Assembly: GCA_947494205.1 (NCBI GenBank)
Contig: CANLUH010000004.1
Location: 278,773-342,772 of the forward strand
Origin: an uncultured Flavobacteriaceae bacterium
GTDB lineage: Bacteria > Bacteroidota > Bacteroidia > Flavobacteriales > Flavobacteriaceae
Direction of reading: 5' to 3'
DNA: 64,000 nt
This document shows positions 47,840 to 55,776 of the stretch, piece by piece. The notes under the pieces were generated by a model. That model worked only from the letters and a program-made list of their open reading frames with translations. It searched no databases and was not told the DNA's origin. A program made the position numbers and the translations under genes. How positions within the stretch are numbered: position 1 is the stretch's first letter; every line of letters starts with the position of its first letter.

Positions 47840-48731
47840 ATTTTTCAACTATATACACGAATTACAAGACCGTATTACTTCAAAATTTGAAGCTATAGAC
47901 GGAAAAGCTAAATTTCAAGAAGACATTTGGAAACGACCTGAAGGCGGCGGCGGTAGGACTCGTGTTATAGAAAATGGAAACGTTATTGAAAAAGGTGGTG
48001 TAAATATCTCTGGTGTACATGGCAAATTACCTGAAGCCATGCAAAACTATTTTGGTGTAAAAGATGCTAACTTCTTTGCTTGCGGGTTAAGTTTAGTAAT
48101 ACATCCCAAAAACCCAATGGTGCCAACCGTACATGCAAACTGGCGCTATTTTGAAATGTACAATCAAGAAGGAGAGATGGTAGACAGCTGGTTTGGTGGC
48201 GGACAAGATTTAACGCCCTACTATTTATTTGATGAAGACGCTAAACATTTTCACCAAACCTGTAAAACGGCATGCGATAAACATAACCCTGAATTTTATC
48301 CAAAATACAAAGCACGTTGCGATGAGTATTTTTATAATTCTCATAGAAATGAAGGCCGTGGTGTAGGTGGTTTATTTTTCGATTACTGTAAAGCTTCCGA
48401 AACTATGACTATGGAACAATGGTATGATTTTGTTACTGAAGTAGGCGATAGTTTTATAGAAACTTATACGCCTATTATGGAAAAACGTAAAGATTTAGAA
48501 TACACTAAAACGCAACGCGATTGGCAGGAAGTTCGTCGTGGTCGTTATGTAGAATTTAATTTAGTACATGATAAGGGTACGTTATTTGGCTTAAAAACCA
48601 ATGGAAGAATAGAAAGTATTTTAATGAGTTTACCTCCACATGTACAATGGGTTTACGATCATCACCCAGAAGCAGGTAGTGAAGAAGAACGTTTAATAAA
48701 AATATTACAAAACCCTATAGAATGGGTTTAA
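47829..48731 (+). CDS. hemF: Oxygen-dependent coproporphyrinogen III oxidase HemF
   Basis: 300 aa. RPEGGGGRTRVIENG, VHANWRYFEM (metal/substrate His), SWFGGGQDLTPYYLF, EGRGVGGLFFDY and RRGRYVEFNLVHDKGTLFGL are HemF signatures. It decarboxylates coproporphyrinogen III to protoporphyrinogen IX using O2, which marks the pathway as aerobic; HemJ then acts on its product. Overlaps the preceding membrane-protein gene. Confidence 0.95.
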   Translation: MKDKFFNYIHELQDRITSKFEAIDGKAKFQEDIWKRPEGGGGRTRVIENGNVIEKGGVNISGVHGKLPEAMQNYFGVKDANFFACGLSLVIHPKNPMVPTVHANWRYFEMYNQEGEMVDSWFGGGQDLTPYYLFDEDAKHFHQTCKTACDKHNPEFYPKYKARCDEYFYNSHRNEGRGVGGLFFDYCKASETMTMEQWYDFVTEVGDSFIETYTPIMEKRKDLEYTKTQRDWQEVRRGRYVEFNLVHDKGTLFGLKTNGRIESILMSLPPHVQWVYDHHPEAGSEEERLIKILQNPIEWV

Positions 48732-48752
48732 TACCAATAATCATTTAAAATC

Positions 48753-49139
48753 ATGGATTGTTACTGCGGAAGCAAAAAAGCATACATAGACTGTTGCGAA
48801 ATTGCCCATAAAAACAATGGAACAACTGAAACAGCAGAACAATTAATGCGTTCTAGATATAGTGCTTTTGTTTTAGCTAATGGTGATTATTTAATGGAAA
48901 CACATCACACTTCTACTAGACCTATAAAAGAGAAAAAAGCCATTGTAAAATGGGCGAAATCTGTACAATGGATAAAGTTAGAAGTAGTAAGCACCTCCAA
49001 AGGTCAACCAAATGATACAGAAGGGGCAGTAACATTTAACGCCTTTTTCTATGAAAACGGAAAAGTAGATGTTATTCATGAAAAGTCTGCTTTTGTAAAA
49101 GAAAATAACCAATGGAAATACTTAGGATTAAGTAACTAA
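48753..49139 (+). CDS. YchJ-family SEC-C motif protein (UPF0225)
   Basis: 128 aa. N-terminal zinc-binding CYCGSKKAYIDCC and the family motif LMRSRYSAFVLANGDYLMETHHTSTRP; the C-terminal half has the NTF2-like fold seen in YchJ. Function of the family is not established. It follows hemF by 21 bp. Confidence 0.85.
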   Translation: MDCYCGSKKAYIDCCEIAHKNNGTTETAEQLMRSRYSAFVLANGDYLMETHHTSTRPIKEKKAIVKWAKSVQWIKLEVVSTSKGQPNDTEGAVTFNAFFYENGKVDVIHEKSAFVKENNQWKYLGLSN

Positions 49140-49155
49140 TTTATACAATAAATAC

Positions 49156-49929
49156 ATGTTAAAACTTATTAAACGTACTGGCTTAATTATAAACTGGAAA
49201 ACTCTTATTATTACAACGCTATCAATAGTCTCTACTATATTTTGTTTGCATTTCCATATAAAAGCTAATTTTCCATTAACACTAATTAGTACAGCTATTG
49301 TATTCCCTATTGTATTTTCTATAGGAGGTGCTTATAAACGTAGAGAAGTTGCTTTAGACGAATATGGTTCTATAAAAGCACATGGGCGTGCTTTATATTT
49401 TGCTGTATCCGACTGGCTAGAAAATCCGCCACAAGAGTTAAAAGAAGAATTAAAAATGCATTTAGCAGATTTAATGAATTCTTGTAAACTCATTTTCACA
49501 CATTCTGTAGATGAATTAGAACAGAATGAAAAAGAAGTATACGATAGTTTTAAAAAATTATCATTGTTTATTAAAAGTATGCGTGGTCATGGTTTACCTT
49601 CAGGAGAAGCGTCTCGTTCTAATCAATTTTTAAGCAAAATGATGATTTCTTTCGAGCGTATAAAACATATTTATCAATACAGAACACCAAGAACATTACG
49701 CACCTATAGCGATATTTTTATTGTAATTCTACCTATTCTTTACGGACCTCATTTTGCAGAAAACGCAACTAATTTCAACTATGGGTTACAATACGCCGTT
49801 CCTATATTATTTAGTGTTATTCTGGTTGCTTTAGACAACATACAAAGGCATTTGGAAAACCCTTTCGATCAGCAAGGAGAAGATGACGTAGAAATTAATG
49901 TTGAAAAATTTATACGTAATTTAGAATAG
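49156..49929 (+). CDS. Membrane protein, possibly bestrophin-like
   Basis: 257 aa. Two N-terminal membrane helices (about 15-33 and 38-58), a long helical cytoplasmic region and two C-terminal helices (about 180-200, 208-225) followed by DNIQRHLENPFDQQGEDDV, which recalls the ENPFxxxxxD segment of bestrophin-type anion channels. That similarity is the only basis for the suggestion. 16 bp after the YchJ gene. Confidence 0.5.
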   Translation: MLKLIKRTGLIINWKTLIITTLSIVSTIFCLHFHIKANFPLTLISTAIVFPIVFSIGGAYKRREVALDEYGSIKAHGRALYFAVSDWLENPPQELKEELKMHLADLMNSCKLIFTHSVDELEQNEKEVYDSFKKLSLFIKSMRGHGLPSGEASRSNQFLSKMMISFERIKHIYQYRTPRTLRTYSDIFIVILPILYGPHFAENATNFNYGLQYAVPILFSVILVALDNIQRHLENPFDQQGEDDVEINVEKFIRNLE

Positions 49930-49944
49930 ATTAAAACACGCTAT

Positions 49945-52575
49945 TTACTTCCAAATACTTACTGCTCTTGTCGTTTTTAAGAAAGAAGCACTAATATGAT
50001 GCAGTCTTGCTTTTAATAATAGTTTTCGCCCTTCGTTTTGTCGTGTGTAAACTAGTTTAGACCGTCCTACAAATATGTTCCAGTGCTTCTGAAAAACTAA
50101 TGCTTTTTTCTTTTTATCACCAAATAATTCGGGAACAGGATAAAAGTTTTCAATATCTAAAGCTTTTCTAAACAAGCTTCTTTTAATTATTAGATAACGA
50201 GGCGATTCTATTGGTGCTAATAGTTCACTTAAAGCCTTATTAAATACTGTTTCTTCTAATTGAGTTGCACCAACTAATCCACAAAACACAGCACCATCAT
50301 CTTCTAAAAACGATTCTACACTTAAAGTATCTATAGCACTATTTAAGTATTTTAATTCATGAAACGTTGCTAAAATAACCTCTCCAAACTTTTGAATTTC
50401 CTTATGTAAAAACCCATGTTTAATATAGAGTTTAACAGCCTTGTATAATTTAACCCCAAACGAAGCTGTAAAAGCCACTAATAAAGTATAAATAAAAAAC
50501 AATAATCCTTTATTAATCACCACTTGAATATTACTCATAATAAACTCAAGAAAAAACAGAAATATAGAGAAGGTTAATTCTAAGAAAACAAACTTTACAA
50601 TGTCTAAAAAATAGGTTTTCTTTTTAACCTTAAACGGTACTTTATCTAGATAATTAAATCTTATTTTCTTCCCTAACTTCATACCGTTACCAATGGCGCT
50701 TTTCCATTTTTGGGTTACAGCATCTCGGTTAGCGGCTAATTTTAATGTCTTAGCATTTAAAGTATCTACCTCGTCTTCAAAAACATAATCGGGAAACTCA
50801 ATACGTTCCATACCATTTTCTATAAACGGGTAATCTGTATTAGATACACCTAAAAAGGTTTCAAATCGTCTTCGCAGCACTTCTACATCGTGTCCACCTG
50901 TATCTAACGTTGGATCAATACATGCCAAATGCCATATATTTCCTGTTTTATGTGGTTTATCTTGCTGTTTACGGATTGCTCTTCCTCGCATTTGATTGGA
51001 AGACACAAATGAACCCACAAAAGAAGCTAGCACCAGACTATTAATAGAGGGAGCGTCCCAACCTTCACCTAATAGCGATTTTGTTCCAATTAATACTTTA
51101 ATAATTCCTGCTTCAAATAAGCGCGTCATGATATCTATTATAGATTTCTGATTAACACTTGAGCCACTAACACTTAAAAAATTAGAATTTAAAGCACTAA
51201 AAGAAAAAAGCTGATCACCAGCATAACTTTTAAACGATTCTAAAATAGAGTTGTGTATAATAACAATACTTCCTGTTAAGACCGCTACACTTGGTATTTC
51301 GGGAAACGTTTTTTTTATAAAATGAAAAATAGGGATAACACCAATTTTATTAATTTCGGAAAACGTTTCTGGTGTTGTATTTAAAAATTCTTTTCTAATG
51401 TAATCGGTTAAAACAACACAGCGTAATTGATTTTTTAAATTAGAATATTCAAAATTTACAATCTCTACAACACTTTTTAATTTGCTACTGCTATTAGTTA
51501 AAGACCTGTAAATACTTTGATCTCCCGTAAAATTAACCGCTTTATTATCGTAGAGATGTAACTTTTTTAATCTTTTGCCTAAAGAAGACACATACGCTTC
51601 ATCATTAAACAGTTGCTCTCTATCTGTAACTAACAGGTTTTGTAACAGTACCGTTATCCATTCTAAAGACAATTCTGGAAACGCTATAGTTTCTGTTTTA
51701 GAAAACCCTAAAACAATTAATTTTTCTTTAGGAATGCTATAACCTGTAGCATTTAAGAAAATTAAGATTGAAGAAAAATAAGCTGTATTGCCATATAATT
51801 CATCGAGGCAATGTTCAGTATTCACTAAAAATCGATGACTTTTAATGAATGAAATAAATACCTCATCTTTAACAAGTGTTTCCAAAAAGCGAGCTGCTTT
51901 TTGTCGGAAATCGAAAATAAAATCAATTTCCACTCCTTCTGGTTTAGACAAATACACATAATCTTGATGCGGACACAAATCGGTTTCTCTAACCAATTCT
52001 GGAACAGAGATTTCTTCGTCTATTTCACCACAAAGCGCAAAATATTTAGAAATTTCTGTTGGTTCACTATCATAAGGTGGCGTTGCTGTTAAGGCGACAA
52101 TAGTAAAATTAATATTGTTTTTTAAAGTCATTAAACACTGCCACCAAGCATTTTTTAAATGGTGTGCTTCATCTAAAACAAAAACATCAATAGTGTTTGT
52201 TTTAAAATACGCCCAGTAACTTTCGTCTGTTTCAAACGTTTTGTAAAACGCATGTAACGATTGGTAGGTTATAAATGTAATATCTGCTGGTTCGTTAATA
52301 TTAAAAGAAACCGATTCGAAAACTTTATCTTCAGTAAAAAACTGCTGTAATCTGCTTTCCCATTGGTTTCTAATAGCTAATGTTGGACTAAGAATAAGTG
52401 TTCTCTTATCTATTCTTTTTACAAGTTCTATTCCTAGTATTGTTTTACCAGAACCTGGCGGTGCTATAATGTGAAAGTGCTGGTCTTCTATGTATTTTTC
52501 AAAATTATTTAAAACTCTAGATTGATATGTTCTCCATGTGTGAATAAAGTTTAATTTTTCTAGCAATGAACCCAA
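49945..52575 (-). CDS. SF2 DEAD/DEAH helicase-like protein with two membrane helices
   Basis: 876 aa. Helicase core in residues about 20-560: Walker A IAPPGSGKTILG, DEAH box VFVLDEAHHLKN, motif III-like ALTATPPYD, and motif VI SNQMRGRAIRKQ. From about 645 two hydrophobic segments (FLDIVKFVFLELTFSIFLFFLEF, then LLFFIYTLLVAFTASFGV) should cross the membrane, followed by about 160 residues of unknown fold. There is no signal peptide, so the helicase half would be cytoplasmic. It is reversed relative to the hem genes around it. Function unknown; membrane anchoring is unusual for this superfamily. Confidence 0.8.
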   Translation of the reverse strand: MGSLLEKLNFIHTWRTYQSRVLNNFEKYIEDQHFHIIAPPGSGKTILGIELVKRIDKRTLILSPTLAIRNQWESRLQQFFTEDKVFESVSFNINEPADITFITYQSLHAFYKTFETDESYWAYFKTNTIDVFVLDEAHHLKNAWWQCLMTLKNNINFTIVALTATPPYDSEPTEISKYFALCGEIDEEISVPELVRETDLCPHQDYVYLSKPEGVEIDFIFDFRQKAARFLETLVKDEVFISFIKSHRFLVNTEHCLDELYGNTAYFSSILIFLNATGYSIPKEKLIVLGFSKTETIAFPELSLEWITVLLQNLLVTDREQLFNDEAYVSSLGKRLKKLHLYDNKAVNFTGDQSIYRSLTNSSSKLKSVVEIVNFEYSNLKNQLRCVVLTDYIRKEFLNTTPETFSEINKIGVIPIFHFIKKTFPEIPSVAVLTGSIVIIHNSILESFKSYAGDQLFSFSALNSNFLSVSGSSVNQKSIIDIMTRLFEAGIIKVLIGTKSLLGEGWDAPSINSLVLASFVGSFVSSNQMRGRAIRKQQDKPHKTGNIWHLACIDPTLDTGGHDVEVLRRRFETFLGVSNTDYPFIENGMERIEFPDYVFEDEVDTLNAKTLKLAANRDAVTQKWKSAIGNGMKLGKKIRFNYLDKVPFKVKKKTYFLDIVKFVFLELTFSIFLFFLEFIMSNIQVVINKGLLFFIYTLLVAFTASFGVKLYKAVKLYIKHGFLHKEIQKFGEVILATFHELKYLNSAIDTLSVESFLEDDGAVFCGLVGATQLEETVFNKALSELLAPIESPRYLIIKRSLFRKALDIENFYPVPELFGDKKKKALVFQKHWNIFVGRSKLVYTRQNEGRKLLLKARLHHISASFLKTTRAVSIWK

Positions 52576-52596
52576 TACATAAATTATTTTAATAGT

Positions 52597-52604
52597 TAAC
52601 TTTG
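52597..52604 (+). promoter_or_regulatory. Putative -7 element TAACTTTG of hemB
   Basis: TAnnTTTG match 54 bp before the hemB ATG, inside the start region of the divergent helicase-like gene. Confidence 0.45.
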
Positions 52605-52658
52605 CTAAAAATAATGAATTCTAAAACTTAGAGTCACTATTTATATAAAATTTAAGTT

Positions 52659-53645
52659 ATGTATCCAATAAGAAGAAACCGAAGACTAAGAACAAGTGAA
52701 GCCATAAGAAGTTTAGTTCGTGAAACTATTATCTCTCCTAACGATTTTTTAGTACCATTATTTGTTGTTGAAGGCAAAGGTGTAAAAGAAGAAATTGCCT
52801 CTATGCCTAACTACTATCGTTTTAGTTTAGATTTATTGGAAAACGAAGTTAAAGAACTATGGAAACTAGGTTTAAAATCGGTTTTATTGTTTGTAAAAGT
52901 GCCTGATAACTTAAAAGACAATAAAGGCACGGAAGCTTTAAACCCAAACGGATTAATGCAACGCGCTATTAAAACCGTAAAATCTGTATGCCCGGATATG
53001 TTAGTAATGACCGATGTTGCGCTGGACCCATACTCTTCTTTTGGACATGATGGTATTGTAGAAAGTGGTAAAATTGTTAATGATGATACGGTTGAAGTGT
53101 TAGCTGAAATGAGTTTATCTCACGCTGAAGCTGGCGCTAATTTTGTAGCACCAAGTGACATGATGGATGGTCGTATTTTAGCCATTAGAGAGACCTTAGA
53201 AGATGAAGGCTATACAGATACTGGAATTATGAGTTATTCTGCAAAATATGCCTCTGCTTTTTATGGTCCGTTTCGTGATGCTTTAGACTCTGCACCTGCA
53301 GATGTAAAAGACATTCCAAAAGATAAAAAAACCTACCAAATGGATTTTGCTAATCGTTTTGAAGCGATAAGAGAAACCGAAATGGATATAGATGAGGGTG
53401 CCGATATTGTTATGGTAAAACCTGGCTTATGCTACTTAGATATTGTGCGTGATATTAAAAACGAAATAGATACACCTATTGCAGTCTATCAAGTTAGTGG
53501 AGAATATGCTATGCTTAAGGCTGCTGCCGAAAAAGGTTGGCTAGATCATGATGCCGTTATGATGGAACAAATTATAGCTATTAAGCGTGCAGGCGCAGAC
53601 ATTATTGCAAGTTACTTTGCTAAAGATGTTGTAAAGTTATTATAA
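52659..53645 (+). CDS. hemB: Porphobilinogen synthase HemB
   Basis: 328 aa. Both active-site lysines are in place (SYSAKYASAFYGPF and IVMVKPGLCYLD). The metal segment reads DVALDPYSSFGHDG without the cysteine triad of zinc enzymes, so it is the magnesium-type ALA dehydratase. It joins two 5-aminolevulinate molecules. Separated from the other hem genes by the helicase-like gene, and with its own promoter. Confidence 0.95.
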   Translation: MYPIRRNRRLRTSEAIRSLVRETIISPNDFLVPLFVVEGKGVKEEIASMPNYYRFSLDLLENEVKELWKLGLKSVLLFVKVPDNLKDNKGTEALNPNGLMQRAIKTVKSVCPDMLVMTDVALDPYSSFGHDGIVESGKIVNDDTVEVLAEMSLSHAEAGANFVAPSDMMDGRILAIRETLEDEGYTDTGIMSYSAKYASAFYGPFRDALDSAPADVKDIPKDKKTYQMDFANRFEAIRETEMDIDEGADIVMVKPGLCYLDIVRDIKNEIDTPIAVYQVSGEYAMLKAAAEKGWLDHDAVMMEQIIAIKRAGADIIASYFAKDVVKLL

Positions 53646-53724
53646 CTGTTTTTAATAAACCTTATATCTTGTTTCTGTAAGTTATTAAGTAAGGGAGCGA
53701 CTTCTAGAAGAAATAGTCTAGACA

Positions 53725-54432
53725 ATGAAACGCCTAATTACCTTTACTTTTTCGATAATAACAGTCCTTATTAGTACTTTCTCTATTAGTAGTTGTATTG
53801 GAGAAGATATTATAAATGATGAAATTGCCCCAGAATTAAGAATTTTAAATCCTATACAAAGCATTGCTGTTTCCGAAACACACCAATATAATGCTAGGTA
53901 CTTCAATAATATTGGGGAAGAGGAAGCGGCTACAATCTCTTGGTCTATTCTAGATGAATCTGTGGCCACTATAACCAATAATGGTTTAATTACAGGAGTT
54001 GCTACAGGAGAAACAACGGTTAATGCTCTTACTACATCTAATAACGGGACAGTAACAGAAGATAGTACAACTATAGCAGTTACTATGGATACTGTTGAAC
54101 AAGAACTTATAGTAAAAACAGGAACTATTGCTACAACGAGTAGTTATACTTTAACAGGAGATTTTACGATAGAAGAAGTTGAAAATTCTAACAACCTTTT
54201 ACTGTCTATTGAAAACAATTATCAAGCGTCTACAAGCCTACCTGGACTGTATTTATATTTAACAAATAACCCAAATTCTATAAACGGAGCATTGTCTTTA
54301 GGACCCGTTTCTGTATTTAATGGAGCGCATACTTACACTATAGACACTATTGGGATAAACGACTACACTCATTTACTATACTGGTGCGAACCTTTTGGCG
54401 TAAAAGTAGGTGTAGGAACAATTAACGACTAA
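53725..54432 (+). CDS. Lipoprotein with bacterial Ig-like (Big2) domain
   Basis: 235 aa. Lipobox FSISSC (Cys near residue 24) after a hydrophobic signal, then a Big2 domain (about 40-105: SIAVSETHQYNARYFN, ATISWSILDESVATITNNGLITGVATGETTV). The C-terminal 110 residues are a second beta-rich part without recognised family. It should sit on the outer membrane, and precedes the barrel protein by 15 bp, so the two probably act together. Confidence 0.75.
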   Translation: MKRLITFTFSIITVLISTFSISSCIGEDIINDEIAPELRILNPIQSIAVSETHQYNARYFNNIGEEEAATISWSILDESVATITNNGLITGVATGETTVNALTTSNNGTVTEDSTTIAVTMDTVEQELIVKTGTIATTSSYTLTGDFTIEEVENSNNLLLSIENNYQASTSLPGLYLYLTNNPNSINGALSLGPVSVFNGAHTYTIDTIGINDYTHLLYWCEPFGVKVGVGTIND

Positions 54433-54447
54433 TACTTTTTTTTAATA

Positions 54448-55314
54448 ATGAATTCGAAACAACTTACTTTATTAGTGTTTTTAATATGCTTGTGTTCTAA
54501 ACCTGCATTTTCACAATGGACAAAAGGCAAAGGCAAAGGATACTATAAATTGTCTGCTTGGTATTTAGAATCTGATCAGCATTATACAGATACAGGAGCC
54601 ATTGACCCTAATGTAACTAGAGGACAGTTTAATATCAATTTTTATGGAGAATATGGGCTTACTAATAAACTAGATATTATTGCATATGTACCGTTTTTCT
54701 CTAGAGTATATCAAAACGATGTCATTTCTGGAACAACAGGAGGTACTATTGGTGTAGGAGAAGATCTAAATTCTATTGGAGATATAGATTTAGGTTTAAA
54801 TTATGGACTTATTAAAACAGATAAATTTGCACTCTCTGGTACATTAAAATTTGGGCTCCCTACAGGTAACGATTCTGGCGGTAGTGATGGTAGTTATCAA
54901 ACAGGAGATGGTGAGTTTAACCAAATGCTATTAATAAACGCTGGCGCACCTTTTAAATTAGGGAAAACGTCTCTTTATTCTAAAGCATATATAGGTTACA
55001 ATAATAGAACTCAAGATTTCTCTGATGAATTTAGAACTGGTTTAGAAATAGGTGCTAATTTTTTAAATAAAAAGTTATGGCTCTTAGGACGATCAGATAT
55101 TGTAAAGTCTTTAAATAATGGTAGTTTAAATGCACAAAATAGTCAAGGGAGTATCTTCGCAAACAATATAGAGTATGTTAGTTTAGGAGCAGAAATAGCT
55201 TATTATTTTACAAAAAAACTAGGTGCTTCTTTTAATTATACAAGCGCCATAGATGGTAGAATAATTTATGCAAGCCCTTCTATTTCTTTTGGTGTATTTC
55301 TAGACATTAAATAA
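54448..55314 (+). CDS. Outer-membrane beta-barrel protein (phenol-degradation MetA-like transporter)
   Basis: 288 aa with a signal peptide (ends at KPAFSQ). The mature protein alternates strands with glycine turns (YGEYGLTNKLDIIAYVPFF, LKFGLPTGND, AYYFTKKLGASFNYTSA), ending in an aromatic/charged last strand, as in small barrels of the MetA-pathway/transporter type. Substrate unknown. Between the Big2 lipoprotein and a cytochrome c gene. Confidence 0.7.
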   Translation: MNSKQLTLLVFLICLCSKPAFSQWTKGKGKGYYKLSAWYLESDQHYTDTGAIDPNVTRGQFNINFYGEYGLTNKLDIIAYVPFFSRVYQNDVISGTTGGTIGVGEDLNSIGDIDLGLNYGLIKTDKFALSGTLKFGLPTGNDSGGSDGSYQTGDGEFNQMLLINAGAPFKLGKTSLYSKAYIGYNNRTQDFSDEFRTGLEIGANFLNKKLWLLGRSDIVKSLNNGSLNAQNSQGSIFANNIEYVSLGAEIAYYFTKKLGASFNYTSAIDGRIIYASPSISFGVFLDIK

Positions 55315-55383
55315 AGAAAATCATATCACTTTTAGAGCGTTTTTTACAGCTATAAATCGCGATTATTATCGTAAATTTATACT

Positions 55384-55776
55384 ATGAAAAAGGTACTACT
55401 TTTATGTTCTTTAATAATTAGTTTAGGCCTTTCGTTATTTGTTTCTGTTCTTAACCAAGAAAATACAAGAATAGAATGTGCAACCCCAGTTCCTCAATTT
55501 GTATGTGGTAATAGATACTTTAGTTCATCTGAAGAAGCTTCAGCTGGAAAACAAGTATTCAATGCTAATTGTGCTTCATGCCATAAACTAGACAAAAGAA
55601 TGACTGGGCCTGCTCTTAGGAATATGACTCAAAAATACGATACGATTACTTTACAGCATTACATTCAAGGTAAATCTACAAAAACATTAAACAGAACGAC
55701 TTCTAATTTTCCCTGTGTTGTTTTTCCACAGTTAACTTCAAAAGACATTACAAACCTATTAAAATACACCAATTAA
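55384..55776 (+). CDS. Secreted c-type cytochrome, single heme
   Basis: 130 aa with an N-terminal signal/anchor (residues 1-24) and one heme-binding motif CASCHKLD (about residue 61); a distal methionine candidate lies in KRMTGPALRNM. Two additional cysteines flank the N-terminal segment (ECATPVPQFVCG). It acts in periplasmic electron transfer. Its 3' end overlaps the convergent DUF5916 gene by 4 bp. Confidence 0.85.
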   Translation: MKKVLLLCSLIISLGLSLFVSVLNQENTRIECATPVPQFVCGNRYFSSSEEASAGKQVFNANCASCHKLDKRMTGPALRNMTQKYDTITLQHYIQGKSTKTLNRTTSNFPCVVFPQLTSKDITNLLKYTN

